A stretch of DNA of 64,000 nt from Clostridium hydrogenum (GCF_021432385.1 NZ_JAEACT010000004.1:496001-560000), one strand, 5' to 3'; shown: positions 36,379 through 46,407, counted from the stretch's first letter. The notes: generated from the sequence alone by a model not told the origin. A program made the numbers and translations.

Positions 36379-36722
36379 CAGAGTACAAAGTACAGAGTAC
36401 GGAGTACAGTGATGGTTGATTTTCTACTAGCGCAGAAAATCTTAAAACTTAATGGGCTATCGTCAAAGATTACCAAACGCAAAAGCTTTAAATCATACTT
36501 CACTACACTCTACACTCAATCCTTTATACTCTAATTCCTCCCCTCAAAAATCATTATATATGGTGATATATTAATTTCTAATGTGTTATCACACTAAGCT
36601 GATTTAATACGTAACTTAAAATTATTGCGTAAGCAATCAAAAACTAAGTTTTAAGATTTTCTGTAGCAAAGCGGAAGAAAATCATCCTTAACTGTACTCT
36701 GTACTCTGTCAACTGTACTCTG
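36379..36722. repeat. Two adjacent heptamer-ended elements
   Basis: 36379-36534 is bounded by CAGAGTA-type heptamers and their degenerate inverse; 36590-36722 is a right half with the GCGTAAGCAATC and AAGATTTTCTGTAGC blocks ending in tandem TACTCTG heptamers. They separate the permease gene from the response regulator. Confidence 0.75.
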
Positions 36723-36751
36723 CTTTTAAATCCTATTTCCAATTATAGCAC

Positions 36752-36792
36752 AAGGAGTATTTCATTTCGGCATCTTAAATGAAATACTCCTT
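36752..36792. terminator. 16-bp perfect hairpin after the permease gene
   Basis: AAGGAGTATTTCATTT and AAATGAAATACTCCTT pair around a 9-base loop, 5 bases after the permease stop. On the minus strand no T-run follows, so it may stabilise the RNA end or pause polymerase rather than terminate by itself. Confidence 0.55.
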
Positions 36793-36797
36793 AAATT

Positions 36798-39275
36798 TTA
36801 GTTTTCTTCTCTTATTGTCTCTATTATATTTTCTTTCTTTATTCTTGAAAGAGGTGAAAGAACAGATACATATCCTATAATTATTGCTGCTACACCTGCT
36901 ATTCCAATGGCTTCCCAAGGTATATTCCACTTGAACTCTTGTATACTTATCATGCTTTTATACATAAGATAAGATAGTCCTGATGCTATTATAGAACCAT
37001 ATATAGTACCAACTATTCCATACAAAACTCCCTCTAAAACAATCATTTTTTTAAGACCTTTTTGTGTGAAGCCTATAGCTTTTAAAGTTGCAAATTCTCT
37101 CTTTCTTAAAATTATATTTGTAGTTAAGGTGTTTATTATATTTACACTTCCTATTAAAGATACCACAATTACAAAACCATATATTAATATTTCAATCATC
37201 AATGTTAAAGAGTTCATTTCTCTATTAACATCAGCATCATTTATAACCTTAAGACTAGGCTGACTTTTTATCGCCGTTTCAATTTCAGTTTGTGCCCTTT
37301 CCACTGATTTTGCATCCTTTAATCTAATATATGCTCCAGCTGGCTTAATACTTGAAATACCTGTCAAGTTTTTAATCACACTTTCAGTTGTTATAAGTTT
37401 TACTCCCTTAGGACTAAAGTTAGGATTGAAGGGGTCATCTTTTAAAACCGCAATTACTTTAACCTTTTTTGCAGCTTCAGCACCTTTTGTTTTATCTAGA
37501 TACTTAAGATATATTTCATCCCCAGGTTTTATATTTAAAATTTTATACTTGTACATTTTACCTGTTTTTGCATCATATATATTATTTTTATTTATAACAA
37601 TAACTCCATTTTCTTTATTTAATTCATCTATATCAATTTTACCTTTATCTAAATAGCTTTGTGCCGACTTCATAGAGTTATCATCATATACACTGACCGA
37701 ACTTTGATTAAACATAGTCTTTTCCTTACCATTTAAATTTTCTCTTTTATAAAAACTTCCAAGCCTTTTAACATCGTTAATTTCAATATTAGTATCAAAA
37801 TATTCCTTAAACCAAAACACATTGTATGATTTGTAAACATTCTTTACAGTGTCTAATTTGCTAACAGCTTTTATAACTTCATCGTCTATACCAGCATTTT
37901 GATTAGATTTATCATTATTCATAATAGTCAATTGCATTTTTCCTACTTCATTTGAACTACCATTTAAATTTAAAGCCATGTCCATGAAAGATTTAAAGGT
38001 TACAAATAAAACTACACTTATAACTATAGAAAAAACTGTTATTCTATACCTTTTTTTATTTCTTTTAATATTTTTTGATGCTAAATTACCTTCAAAACCA
38101 AAGAGTAGCTTTAATACTGTGCTTTTTCTTCTTTTTATTTTTTCTTTAGTTATAGCCGCTCTACTGCTTATGGCTACAAGTGGCGAAATTCTTCCCGCAA
38201 AATATGCTGGCAACATTGCTGATAAATAAACAGATATAACTCCTACTACTGCACTTATTACAATTACCGACGATGATATAGAAATTTTCATTACAGTAAG
38301 ATTATCTCCACCTATTAATTTAAATGCAATTCCTATACAATTGATTGCTATAACCCCTAATATTAATCCAATTGGTATAGAAATTGCAGCCAATATAGAA
38401 GCTTCTCCCAAAACCATGCGTCTAAGTTGTTTTGGCGTCATACCAACAGCTCTTAAAAGCCCAAATTGCCTTATTCTTTCTACGACGCTTATTTGAAAGG
38501 AATTATATATTACAGCAATAGTTGCAATTACTACTATTGCAATAATTACACCAACAGTTCCATACATAGCTTTACTATTAGAATCATTTCCACCACCTTC
38601 TAAATCTATAACATACGTATTATCTGCAATAGTTTTTTTAGGTGCCAAAGTATTTAGCTCGTTAACTGCTTTCTTTAAATTTGTTTTTGGACTTATCCTT
38701 ACAAGTAGTGTTGCTCTACCCAAATCTATATTATTAGTTTTAGAAAACATTATTCCCTTATTTGTATCCTGACTTTGAATACAATCCTGCAAAATTCCAA
38801 CTAACTTATATTTTTTATTGCCTAAGTTTACTGTATCTCCAATTTTAGTGCCACTTTTTAAATATTTTAAAACCCAATTTTCTATTACAATTTCATTTCC
38901 ACCGTTTGGAAACCTGCCGCTTTTTAATTTATACGGCAATAGTTTCAATGCTTCATCTGATACAATTTGCTGCTTAAGGGTGACTCCTTTTTGAAGTTTA
39001 ATTTCATCTCCATTTTGAAAAAGCCCAAGCATAGAAACTTTTGGATTGCTCTTAATTTTTGATAACAAACTGCTATCTACCCTTTGATAAGATACCTCCC
39101 AAGAACCATAATTATCTATCATTGTTTGAGTTTCCGCTGCTTGTATGCCTTTTAGAAAAAATCCAATGGTAGCAATCAAAGCCACTGATAAAGCTATTCC
39201 AATAATAGTGAGAACACTTCTCTTCTTGTTTGCCTTTAAATACCTTCCTGTAAGCTGTTTATAGCTTTTAATCAT
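36798..39275 (-). CDS. ABC transporter permease, FtsX/MacB family (large, duplicated)
   Basis: An 825-residue membrane protein with an N-terminal helix, a first FtsX core (three helices at about 235-375), a linker, a second N-terminal helix (about 412-432), an external domain and a second FtsX core (about 700-815). The two halves mark the duplicated FtsX arrangement of peptide or lipoprotein mechanotransmission transporters. It partners with the ATPase encoded 120 bases upstream and is followed by a two-component system, as in antimicrobial-peptide sensing or resistance modules. Substrate not known. Confidence 0.9.
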   Translation of the reverse strand: MIKSYKQLTGRYLKANKKRSVLTIIGIALSVALIATIGFFLKGIQAAETQTMIDNYGSWEVSYQRVDSSLLSKIKSNPKVSMLGLFQNGDEIKLQKGVTLKQQIVSDEALKLLPYKLKSGRFPNGGNEIVIENWVLKYLKSGTKIGDTVNLGNKKYKLVGILQDCIQSQDTNKGIMFSKTNNIDLGRATLLVRISPKTNLKKAVNELNTLAPKKTIADNTYVIDLEGGGNDSNSKAMYGTVGVIIAIVVIATIAVIYNSFQISVVERIRQFGLLRAVGMTPKQLRRMVLGEASILAAISIPIGLILGVIAINCIGIAFKLIGGDNLTVMKISISSSVIVISAVVGVISVYLSAMLPAYFAGRISPLVAISSRAAITKEKIKRRKSTVLKLLFGFEGNLASKNIKRNKKRYRITVFSIVISVVLFVTFKSFMDMALNLNGSSNEVGKMQLTIMNNDKSNQNAGIDDEVIKAVSKLDTVKNVYKSYNVFWFKEYFDTNIEINDVKRLGSFYKRENLNGKEKTMFNQSSVSVYDDNSMKSAQSYLDKGKIDIDELNKENGVIVINKNNIYDAKTGKMYKYKILNIKPGDEIYLKYLDKTKGAEAAKKVKVIAVLKDDPFNPNFSPKGVKLITTESVIKNLTGISSIKPAGAYIRLKDAKSVERAQTEIETAIKSQPSLKVINDADVNREMNSLTLMIEILIYGFVIVVSLIGSVNIINTLTTNIILRKREFATLKAIGFTQKGLKKMIVLEGVLYGIVGTIYGSIIASGLSYLMYKSMISIQEFKWNIPWEAIGIAGVAAIIIGYVSVLSPLSRIKKENIIETIREEN

Positions 39276-39295
39276 TTTAACCGATCCTCCCTGCT

Positions 39296-39397
39296 ATAGA
39301 TAAATCTGTTCAACTACCAAAATAACTTGCATCATAATGCCCCCAAGATGTGATTTTGATACAAATTAATTTTGAAGTTTCAAGTGATTTATTTTTA
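39296..39397. repeat. About 100-bp palindromic repeat between ABC ATPase and permease
   Basis: Diverged member of the family: AGATAAATCTGTTCAACTA left, AAGTGATTTATTTTTA right, inner TGCATCA/TGATACA pair. It is within the transporter operon, where it could shape the relative expression of ATPase and permease. Confidence 0.8.
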
Positions 39398-40081
39398 GTT
39401 ATTCTTTAAATATTCATCTGATATTATTTCACCATCTTGAATAGTGATTGTTCTATCTGCTAAAGCCGCTATATTTACATCGTGAGTAATTACAATTAAA
39501 GTTTGATTGTATTTTTTTGCCGTAAATTTAAGCAGTTCTATTACTTCCCTTGAATTCTTACTATCTAGATTTCCTGTAGGCTCATCAGCAAATATTATTG
39601 CAGGTTTATTTAAAAGTGCTCTTCCAATTGATACCCTCTGCTGCTGACCTCCAGAAAGCTCTGATGGTAAATGTGTCTTTCTATCTGTAAGTCCCAAAAC
39701 CTCAATAATCTCTGCCAAATATTTTTTATCTACCTTATCATTATCCATTAAAGCTGGAAGTGCTATGTTTTCTTCCACATCTAAAACTGGTATAAGATTA
39801 AAAGATTGAAATATAAAACCTATCTTTCTCCTCCTAAAAATAGCTAACTTTTCTTCCTTGTATTCATAGATATTTTCACCATCAATAATAACTTTTCCAC
39901 TAGTTGGTCTATCAAGTCCTCCAAGCAAATGCAAAAGTGTACTTTTTCCTGAACCTGATGCACCAACAATAGCAACAAATTCACCCTTATTAACAGATAA
40001 ATTGACACCCTTAAGTGCTTCTACTCTATTTGATTTTTTTCCATAAATTTTATTTAGATTTTCTACTTTTAAAATTTCCAT
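39395..40081 (-). CDS. ABC transporter ATP-binding protein (MacB/LolD type)
   Basis: A 228-residue ATPase: Walker A GASGSGKST (about residue 36), Q-loop IFQSFNLIPVLD (about 89), signature LSGGQQQRVSIGR (about 138), Walker B IIFADEPTGNLDS (about 158) and the H-loop VITHD. The QQQ signature and TGNLD are usual for the MacB/BceA subfamily that pairs with FtsX permeases. First gene of the ABC and two-component cluster. Confidence 0.93.
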   Translation of the reverse strand: MEILKVENLNKIYGKKSNRVEALKGVNLSVNKGEFVAIVGASGSGKSTLLHLLGGLDRPTSGKVIIDGENIYEYKEEKLAIFRRRKIGFIFQSFNLIPVLDVEENIALPALMDNDKVDKKYLAEIIEVLGLTDRKTHLPSELSGGQQQRVSIGRALLNKPAIIFADEPTGNLDSKNSREVIELLKFTAKKYNQTLIVITHDVNIAALADRTITIQDGEIISDEYLKNN

Positions 40082-40202
40082 TTTCCCTCTCCGCCTTCCT
40101 CAAATCTATATCAGGTAACTGTAACTTTATAACCTATTGTGTTTTTCTTTAATTTTATTATATACGGTGAGCGGATTTACCTCCATGACTCAAGGCTTAC
40201 AA

Positions 40203-40243
40203 TAAAAAAAGTTATCTTACTAATTAGTAAGATAACTTTTTTT
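40203..40243. terminator. Bidirectional intrinsic terminator
   Basis: A perfect palindrome AAGTTATCTTACTAATTAG and its inverse, flanked by A-runs on the left and T-runs on the right, able to stop transcription on either strand. It lies between the ABC ATPase promoter region and the AAA-ATPase remnant. Confidence 0.88.
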
Positions 40244-40277
40244 ATTCCAAAATATTATAAATTAATTCTTCACCACT

Positions 40278-41076
40278 TTAAACCGTCACTTCAAATATTT
40301 TTCTATCCCCTACATCAAGCCAATTACTCTCGTATTTTTTACCCTTATTAAAATTAAAAGTAAGCAGGTATCCCTTTTCTACTCCCTGTTCTTTCATATA
40401 GCTACAAAGTTGATCTATTCCTTTTTTCCTAACTCTGCATACATAAATTCTTGAAATTTCAAAAGAAGTTTTTCCATATCTAATTTTCCAGCATCTATTA
40501 TTTCACCCTTATCGATTTGTGTAATATCGCCTGCTATATCCTGAACATTCCCCTTTGCAATGAGATAATCGTAAAGAAGGGTTTCAAAAATTTTGTTATG
40601 CATAACAAGCTTTCCATTACTTTCCGCTAATATTCCATACATAATTGCTTTTTCATATGCAAAAGAATTATATGGAATTTCTCTGCCTTCTACTAATATT
40701 TCATAAACAACTTTTTTTATTTCATCATAATTTTCAACATTTTTAATGACATCATCAAAAAGAGTATTATATTCATTTAAAGTCATTTTTATAGATTTTT
40801 TAAGTCCTTCTAATGTCCAATCCTTATCAAGATATTCGTCTATGTTTTTGCACAATCTACTCACAAGATATGGATATCCACTGGTAAAATTTCTTATCTC
40901 TCTTGATAAAAGTTTTACATCCATTTGTATACCAGTTTACTTTATTGTCTTGGTCTATTTATAGTAAAATAAGTTCCCTTATCAACCATTTCTATGATTT
41001 TATGTAATTTAAGGCTTATATCAACCATGTAATGCTTTTGAGGTATGCACAAACCTGTAACATTAAATTCTTTCAT
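40278..41076 (-). pseudogene. Decayed AAA-ATPase / PD-(D/E)XK nuclease family gene
   Basis: Reading right to left: an intact start (MKEFNVTGLCIPQKHYMVDI, from 41076, AAGGAGAG site) reaches TINRPRQ, where the family goes on into the P-loop, but here a stop follows and the Walker region is missing. The frame resumes at 40924 (VKLLSREIRNFTSGYPYLVS, winged-helix part). At about 40415-40425 a run of A residues lacks one base: GKKE-stop should read on as GKKGIDQLCSYMKEQG...GYLLTFNF to a stop at 40278. Most of the nuclease core is also deleted. So at least two deletions and one frameshift. Confidence 0.85.
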
Positions 41077-41150
41077 TAATATCTCTCCTTGTATAAAATC
41101 TATGAATAAACCTATTATACCTTAAATATGTTACAACTAAAATCATCAAT

Positions 41151-41810
41151 TTATACCTTATTTGCTCTAATGAAATATCCATACTTATACCAATCTAAAT
41201 ACTCCATTTCAACCTTCCAGCCTCTTTTAATATATTCCTTAGCAATTTGTTCTGGTTTAAGCTTATTTTTCATTCTAACATTATCTTCTATGTACCAACC
41301 CATTTGCCTTATACCTTTACTTACAATTTTAGTTACATCATCAAAGTATCTATCAGTATCCTCAATAAACATAAATACATCTCTACTAACGAGAAAATCT
41401 ATGTTATTATCTTTAAAGTTACTGCCGATACTTTTAATATCTGACTGAATAAACTGAAATTTTTCTCCGATTATATCCGCTACTCCATATAAACATGCAT
41501 CATCTATATCCAAGCCATAAATTTTCTCTACTTTATTCTGCTTTATTAAAAATCTACTTAAAAAACCATCTCCGCAGCCTAAATCAACAATATTTCCGTA
41601 CAAACTATTATAATATGAATAAATTTTGTTATTATAAAATTCTTCAGCCTTTTTCCTATCTATTGTTATCTCCTTGCCACAACAATTGCATTTTAATTTA
41701 ACAGTAAATTCAGTATCAACCCATGGATGATGTTCATTTTGAAGAATACTGCATTCATTTTTACATTCACAGTAAGTACCCCATATAACAAATTTATTTT
41801 CTTTAAGCAT
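41151..41810 (-). CDS. SAM-dependent methyltransferase with N-terminal zinc-ribbon-like segment
   Basis: A 219-residue cytosolic protein. Residues about 12-50 hold four Cys (CECKNEC and CNCCGK), likely a zinc ribbon. The class I methyltransferase fold follows: motif I VDLGCGDGFLSR (about 75-86), IYGLDIDDACLYG and the FLVSRDVFMF strand. The C-terminus has aromatic residues. Substrate unknown; the Cys-rich start suggests binding to a nucleic acid or protein. Single gene, beside the AAA-ATPase remnant. Confidence 0.82.
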   Translation of the reverse strand: MLKENKFVIWGTYCECKNECSILQNEHHPWVDTEFTVKLKCNCCGKEITIDRKKAEEFYNNKIYSYYNSLYGNIVDLGCGDGFLSRFLIKQNKVEKIYGLDIDDACLYGVADIIGEKFQFIQSDIKSIGSNFKDNNIDFLVSRDVFMFIEDTDRYFDDVTKIVSKGIRQMGWYIEDNVRMKNKLKPEQIAKEYIKRGWKVEMEYLDWYKYGYFIRANKV

Positions 41811-41863
41811 TATAAGCCCCCATTTAATAAACTAAATTTCTTATATTATAACACTAAAAAACA

Positions 41864-42052
41864 GAGTACAGTGAATGATGATTTGCCTTTCGCGCTGCTT
41901 AGGTAAATCTTAAACTTAATGTTGTCAGCTTCTCTCTGCACCATGTATGGCGCAATTGCGCAGCAATAAAAAAATAAGTTCTCAGATTTTTCGCAGTGCT
42001 AACGGAGAAAAATCATCCTTCGTTGTACTCTGTACTCTGTACTCCGTACTCT
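41864..42052. repeat. Heptamer-ended repeat, CAGAGTA variant
   Basis: Short left end (CAGAGTACAGTGAATGATGA), core with GGTAAATCTTAAACTTAATG and GGCGCAATTGCGCAGCAAT, right end with tandem TACTCTG heptamers. Very similar to 44363-44553. Confidence 0.8.
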
Positions 42053-42073
42053 GTGTTAAATTGTAATTTATCC

Positions 42074-42862
42074 TTATACCCCCGCAAATTCTAAAATGGC
42101 TTTTGCTATAGCTTCAGCACACTTAGCTTGTCCATCTTCTGAAGAAATGAATTTGCAATCTTCTCTATTACTTAAATATCCTATCTCCACTAGTGCCGCT
42201 GCTTGTGCATTATTATGCTTGAGCACATATAAGGAAGAATTACTTCTATATTTAATATGACGCTTTACCGTATATTTTAACTGATAAAGCTGGTCTTGAA
42301 TTTTTTTAGCTAATTCTTCACTTTTTGTGTTAGGATCATTGCACCATAACTCAATTCCTCTAACTGAATGGTTTTTATAATCATTACAGTGTATAGAAAG
42401 AAATACATTTGCTTTACTGTCGTTTGAAATTTGAACTCTTTTTTGTAAATCCGCAAGTACATTTGAGCCTAATATTGTCGTATTATCTTTACGTGTATAT
42501 ATAACTTTTATATTATTTTTTTCTAGAATTTCGCCAACCCTTAAGCCGACTTTAAGAACTACATCTTTTTCAAACACGCCATTTATCCCTTTAGTGCCAT
42601 TATCATGCCCACCATGCCCCGGATCAATACATACAACAAACTTCTGTTTTGTTTGTGCTGATACAGAATTTCTGCTAAAATTAATGATTTTATTAATTTT
42701 ACTGTTTTTATTAGTACTTACTGCTTTCTTTATGCTCTTAATATTACTACTATCCGAATGATATGCTCCGCTTATTATTAAAATACCTAATATGAAAAAC
42801 ACTAATACGCCGAAGGATAATCTTTTCTTATCAATTATTGTGTATAATTTTCTTCCCCTCAT
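42074..42862 (-). CDS. N-acetylmuramoyl-L-alanine amidase, Amidase_3 family (CwlD-like)
   Basis: A 262-residue zinc amidase that cuts the lactyl-amide bond between MurNAc and the stem peptide. One N-terminal membrane helix (about residues 14-32) anchors it outside. Zinc ligands: His in CIDPGHGGHDNG (about 85), Glu in FEKDVVLK, His in FLSIHCNDY (about 154); catalytic Glu in ALVEIGYLSN near the C-terminus. Length and single anchor match CwlD. It is 20 bases downstream of a PdaA-like deacetylase; CwlD and PdaA act in sequence in spore cortex muramic-lactam formation, so a sporulation role is plausible. Start ATG follows a GGAG site. Confidence 0.88.
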   Translation of the reverse strand: MRGRKLYTIIDKKRLSFGVLVFFILGILIISGAYHSDSSNIKSIKKAVSTNKNSKINKIINFSRNSVSAQTKQKFVVCIDPGHGGHDNGTKGINGVFEKDVVLKVGLRVGEILEKNNIKVIYTRKDNTTILGSNVLADLQKRVQISNDSKANVFLSIHCNDYKNHSVRGIELWCNDPNTKSEELAKKIQDQLYQLKYTVKRHIKYRSNSSLYVLKHNNAQAAALVEIGYLSNREDCKFISSEDGQAKCAEAIAKAILEFAGV

Positions 42863-42882
42863 CAATTAAACACTCCTACCTT

Positions 42883-43779
42883 TTAATTTGGAAGATCATC
42901 TAGTGTTTTAAATTCATACCCTCTGCTCTTCCATTCTTTAATTAAGCTATCCAAAATATTAGCATTAGTTTTTGATAAAGCATGAAGTAAACAAATCATG
43001 CCATCTCTTGTATTTTTCAAAAGTAATTGTTTGGCCTGCTCTGGATTTGGCTGTTTATCTGGATCATAATCTTCGTGGGCAAGTGCAAAAAATATAGATT
43101 TATAACCAAGCTTCTGAGCATAATACAGTGATAATTCACTAAAGGTACCTTCTGGTGGTCTAAAATACTTTGACATTTTACAACCTGGTATACTATCAAC
43201 AGCTTGTTCCACCCCAGTGAGTTCAGCATCATAAGCTGCCTCATTTGTAAATTTAGGCATAGATAAATGATGTACAGAATGATTCCCTATTATATGTCCT
43301 TCTTTGCTCATTCTTTTTATTAATTCAGAATCTTCTACTCCTTTAAAACTGCCTATTACATAAGGCTTAGTTACAAAAAAAGTAGCATGGACATTATTTG
43401 CCTTTAAGGTATCCAAAATACTAGAAGTGTATCCATTTTCATACCCTTCATCAAAAGTAAGATAAATATACTTTTTTGATGTGTCTCCAAAACCATAACC
43501 TTTGTATTTTGATAGTAAAGCTGCATTATCTCTCGGTGAATACATCCATGACCAAGCTATGGCCTTAGTGCTAAGTGTTAAGGGATTTGCTACAACTACA
43601 GGGGTAAACCATTTTGGTGCAGTTGTAATCTTTTGTGTTTCTTTATGTTTTTTATTAATTGCTATTTTTGTTTTTTTATCGGGAGTTTTATGTTTTGATA
43701 AATCTTGGTTATTTGCTCCCGCGCATCCAGATAAGAGCAAAACCAAGGCTGTAAATACAGCTAATTTCTTTTTAAGCAA
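42883..43779 (-). CDS. Polysaccharide deacetylase, PdaA-like lipoprotein
   Basis: A 298-residue NodB-fold deacetylase with a lipoprotein signal (VLLLSGC, Cys about 18). Motif 1 is YLTFDEGYENGYT (about residues 127-139; the PdaA-type DEG rather than DDG), motif 2 is HSVHHLSMP (metal His pair), motif 3 is RPPEGTFS. PdaA removes the acetyl group from MurNAc so that muramic-delta-lactam can form in spore cortex. Start is a TTG 8 bases after GGAGG; the longer frame begins inside that site. Forms an operon with the CwlD-like amidase downstream. Confidence 0.87.
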   Translation of the reverse strand: MLKKKLAVFTALVLLLSGCAGANNQDLSKHKTPDKKTKIAINKKHKETQKITTAPKWFTPVVVANPLTLSTKAIAWSWMYSPRDNAALLSKYKGYGFGDTSKKYIYLTFDEGYENGYTSSILDTLKANNVHATFFVTKPYVIGSFKGVEDSELIKRMSKEGHIIGNHSVHHLSMPKFTNEAAYDAELTGVEQAVDSIPGCKMSKYFRPPEGTFSELSLYYAQKLGYKSIFFALAHEDYDPDKQPNPEQAKQLLLKNTRDGMICLLHALSKTNANILDSLIKEWKSRGYEFKTLDDLPN

Positions 43780-43801
43780 AATTCTAGCCTCCAATACGTA
43801 A

Positions 43802-44212
43802 AGCAGAGTACAGTTGACAGAGTACAGAGTACAGTGAAGGATACACTTACTAGGGGTTTGGGCTTAAGCCCATGTAGGTTCTTTAACTTAGTAGATGCAC
43901 TGTCAATAGTAGTGCAATAAAACTTTGTATATTAATAATCTTTGCTACAGAAAATCTTATAACTTAATTCTTCTCATGAACACCATATATGGTGTTTATG
44001 AGAAGCTAACAATAATTAGGTTTTAAGATTTGCCTAACGAAAGGTTTATTACTAAAGATAAATCACTTGAAACTTTAAAATTGTATATCTATATACAATG
44101 TTCTACTACACTACTATTGAAAGTGCTTCTATTAGGTTAAACAACCTACATGGGCTTACGCCCAAACCCTAGTATGGGTATCTTCGTTGTACTCTGTCAT
44201 CTGTACTCTATG
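43802..44212. repeat. Long composite heptamer-ended repeat
   Basis: CAGAGTA heptamers at both inverted ends, with the GGGGTTTGGGCTTAAGCCCAT module near the left end and its inverse near the right (about 44152-44175). The centre has AAGATTTGCC- and CACCATATATGGTG-type hairpins. About 410 bases, twice the usual length, arranged like 1563-1922. Confidence 0.78.
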
Positions 44213-44362
44213 CTTTGATATATTTTTCCAGTTAATGACATTTACTATTATACACTAAAATTCCAAATTAAAGGTTACTATTTTGTAACATATTTTTAAT
44301 AAACAATCTCAAACATAGAAATTATTAAATCCGGATTTATCCTTAAAAATTACAATTTAGCT

Positions 44363-44553
44363 CAGAGTACAGTGAATGATGATTTACCTTTCACTTTGCT
44401 CTGGTAAATCTTAAACTTAAATATTATCAGCTTCTCTCTGCACCATGTATGGTGCGATTGCATAAGCAATAAAAAAATAAGTTTTAAGATTTTTCTACGC
44501 TCCCGTAGAAAAATCATCCTTCACTGTACTCTGTACTCTGTACTCCGTACTCT
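44363..44553. repeat. Heptamer-ended repeat, CAGAGTA variant
   Basis: Close in sequence to 41864-42052, with CACCATGTATGGTG inner hairpin and TTTTTCTACGC/GCGTAGAAAAA-like arms. It lies just beyond the stop of the ABC exporter gene. Confidence 0.82.
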
Positions 44554-44563
44554 GATTTAACTT

Positions 44564-46258
44564 TTATTTAACCTGCCTTTCCCAAAGCCCCTTAAAGCTT
44601 CCCTCTATCCTCATTAATTCTTCAAACTTTCCTCTTTCCTTAATATCACCATTTTCAAAAACCAGTATATTATCAGTATTTTTTATAGTTTTAAGCCTAT
44701 GCGCTATGACTATTACTGTTCTTCCTTTAAGCCTTTTTAGTAAATTGTTAGTTATAATCTCTTCAGTTATGCTATCCATAGCAGATGTTGGCTCATCAAG
44801 AATGACAATTTTAGATTCTTGGAAAAATACTCTTGCAAGTGCTAGTCTTTGTTTTTCTCCTCCTGAAAGCTTTATTCCTCTTTCACCTATTTCTGTGTTT
44901 AAACCAGCTTTAAATTTAGTTACTAGCTCCTTAAGCTTTACAAGTTCTAGTACCTTAAATATTTCAGTATCCTCTATTTTTTCATTAAAGACTATATTTT
45001 CTCTTATAGTTCCATCAAATATTGGTGAAGCCTGTGAAACATAAGATATATATGAATAGTAGTCATTTAACTTTATATCCTTTAACATCTCATTATCGAT
45101 TAAAACATCTCCTGAACTTGGCTTCAAAAGACCTAAAATTATTTTTATTATAGTAGATTTTCCAGCACCGCTTGTACCGACAATTGCCACTGAACTTCCT
45201 CCCTTTATATCAAAGGAAACTTTTCTTAAAATTTTTCGGTCGCCATAGGAAAATTCTATATCTCTAAAAGAAATATCTGCATTTCTAATTTGTATTTTCC
45301 TTCCTGAGTTCAAGTTTTTATCCTCAGGTGAATTTATAAATTTTAAAAATCTATTATAGGTTAATTTATCAAGCTTATAATCCACAAAAATCACATTGAA
45401 TATGGCAATTGGCGTATATATTTTATCAACAAAGGAAATTAATGCAACAACAGTTCCTACCGTTATGGTACCAGATACCCTACTTACACTTATAATAATT
45501 ATTAAAATTTTTATAACTACTACAATTAAAGCAAACAAAGTAAAAAACAACTCGTGAAGCATTACAATTTTAGCTTTTGCTTTTACCACATTATTAGCAG
45601 AGATTTTTATTTTTTCAATTTCATGTTTAAATCTTTTGTTTACCCTAAATACAAGCATTTCCATAATTCCACGTACAAAATATTTTGAAATAAACTCTTC
45701 ATTTGTAAGTACATGTTCCTTTATCTTGTACAAATATTTAAGCAACAAATTTGTAATTATAAATATTAAAATATAGCCCATCACTATTGCCACTGCAATA
45801 TTTTTATCATAAGCTCCTATACAAATTAAACTTATAACAACTGTAGGAATCAATTCTTTTGCTATATAAAGATAAAAATCAAATATAATCTTTGTTCCAG
45901 CATCCGCACCATTTTCTATAAGTTTTACAAGAGTCCCTGTACCTATATTTGTGTATTCCTTATAATCTATTACTGATACCTTCTTTAAAGCTAATATTTT
46001 TATTGTTTGATATATACCTTCATTAAGTATTTTTCCTGGATACTCATTTACATATGAAATAATTAAATCTGAAATCATAAACACACCATATGCAATTAAT
46101 ACACTTAGTAAACCCTTTATTCCTTTTAAACTCGGGATTTTATCAATTAACTTTTGAAAATATATGACACTCATTGATGATGCAAATATTTGACCTACCC
46201 CTAAGAAAATATATATAAATATTATTTTTTTGTATTTCTTTAATATATCCTTTAACAT
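44564..46258 (-). CDS. ABC exporter, fused membrane and ATPase domains
   Basis: A 564-residue half-transporter. Six membrane helices in residues about 12-290 are followed by the nucleotide-binding domain with Walker A GTSGAGKST (about 363), signature LSGGEKQRLALAR (about 467), Walker B IVILDEPTSAMDS (about 488) and the H-loop VIAHRL. It should dimerise, with itself or a partner, to export a lipid, peptide or drug. Single gene with a 270-base structured leader ending in a terminator (46292-46329), so expression is probably controlled by a ligand or by attenuation. Confidence 0.9.
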   Translation of the reverse strand: MLKDILKKYKKIIFIYIFLGVGQIFASSMSVIYFQKLIDKIPSLKGIKGLLSVLIAYGVFMISDLIISYVNEYPGKILNEGIYQTIKILALKKVSVIDYKEYTNIGTGTLVKLIENGADAGTKIIFDFYLYIAKELIPTVVISLICIGAYDKNIAVAIVMGYILIFIITNLLLKYLYKIKEHVLTNEEFISKYFVRGIMEMLVFRVNKRFKHEIEKIKISANNVVKAKAKIVMLHELFFTLFALIVVVIKILIIIISVSRVSGTITVGTVVALISFVDKIYTPIAIFNVIFVDYKLDKLTYNRFLKFINSPEDKNLNSGRKIQIRNADISFRDIEFSYGDRKILRKVSFDIKGGSSVAIVGTSGAGKSTIIKIILGLLKPSSGDVLIDNEMLKDIKLNDYYSYISYVSQASPIFDGTIRENIVFNEKIEDTEIFKVLELVKLKELVTKFKAGLNTEIGERGIKLSGGEKQRLALARVFFQESKIVILDEPTSAMDSITEEIITNNLLKRLKGRTVIVIAHRLKTIKNTDNILVFENGDIKERGKFEELMRIEGSFKGLWERQVK

Positions 46259-46291
46259 GAATTTTTCCTTCTTTCATAATTTTTAACACGC

Positions 46292-46329
46292 AAAAAAAGC
46301 CTCAGATGGCATAACTTCCTCCGCGGCTT
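46292..46329 (-). terminator. Leader terminator ahead of the ABC exporter gene
   Basis: Minus-strand stem AAGCCGCGGA/TCTGAGGCTT (one mismatch) followed by seven T, 34 bases before the exporter ATG. The AAGCC arm can alternatively pair with GGCTT at 46348-46352, giving an antiterminator. Confidence 0.82.
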
Positions 46330-46407
46330 ATAAAGTACATCAAAATAAAGCCATATAAAAATGACTTTTTTTCATATAAATCTCGGTTAAAAACTTAATT
46401 TATATTA

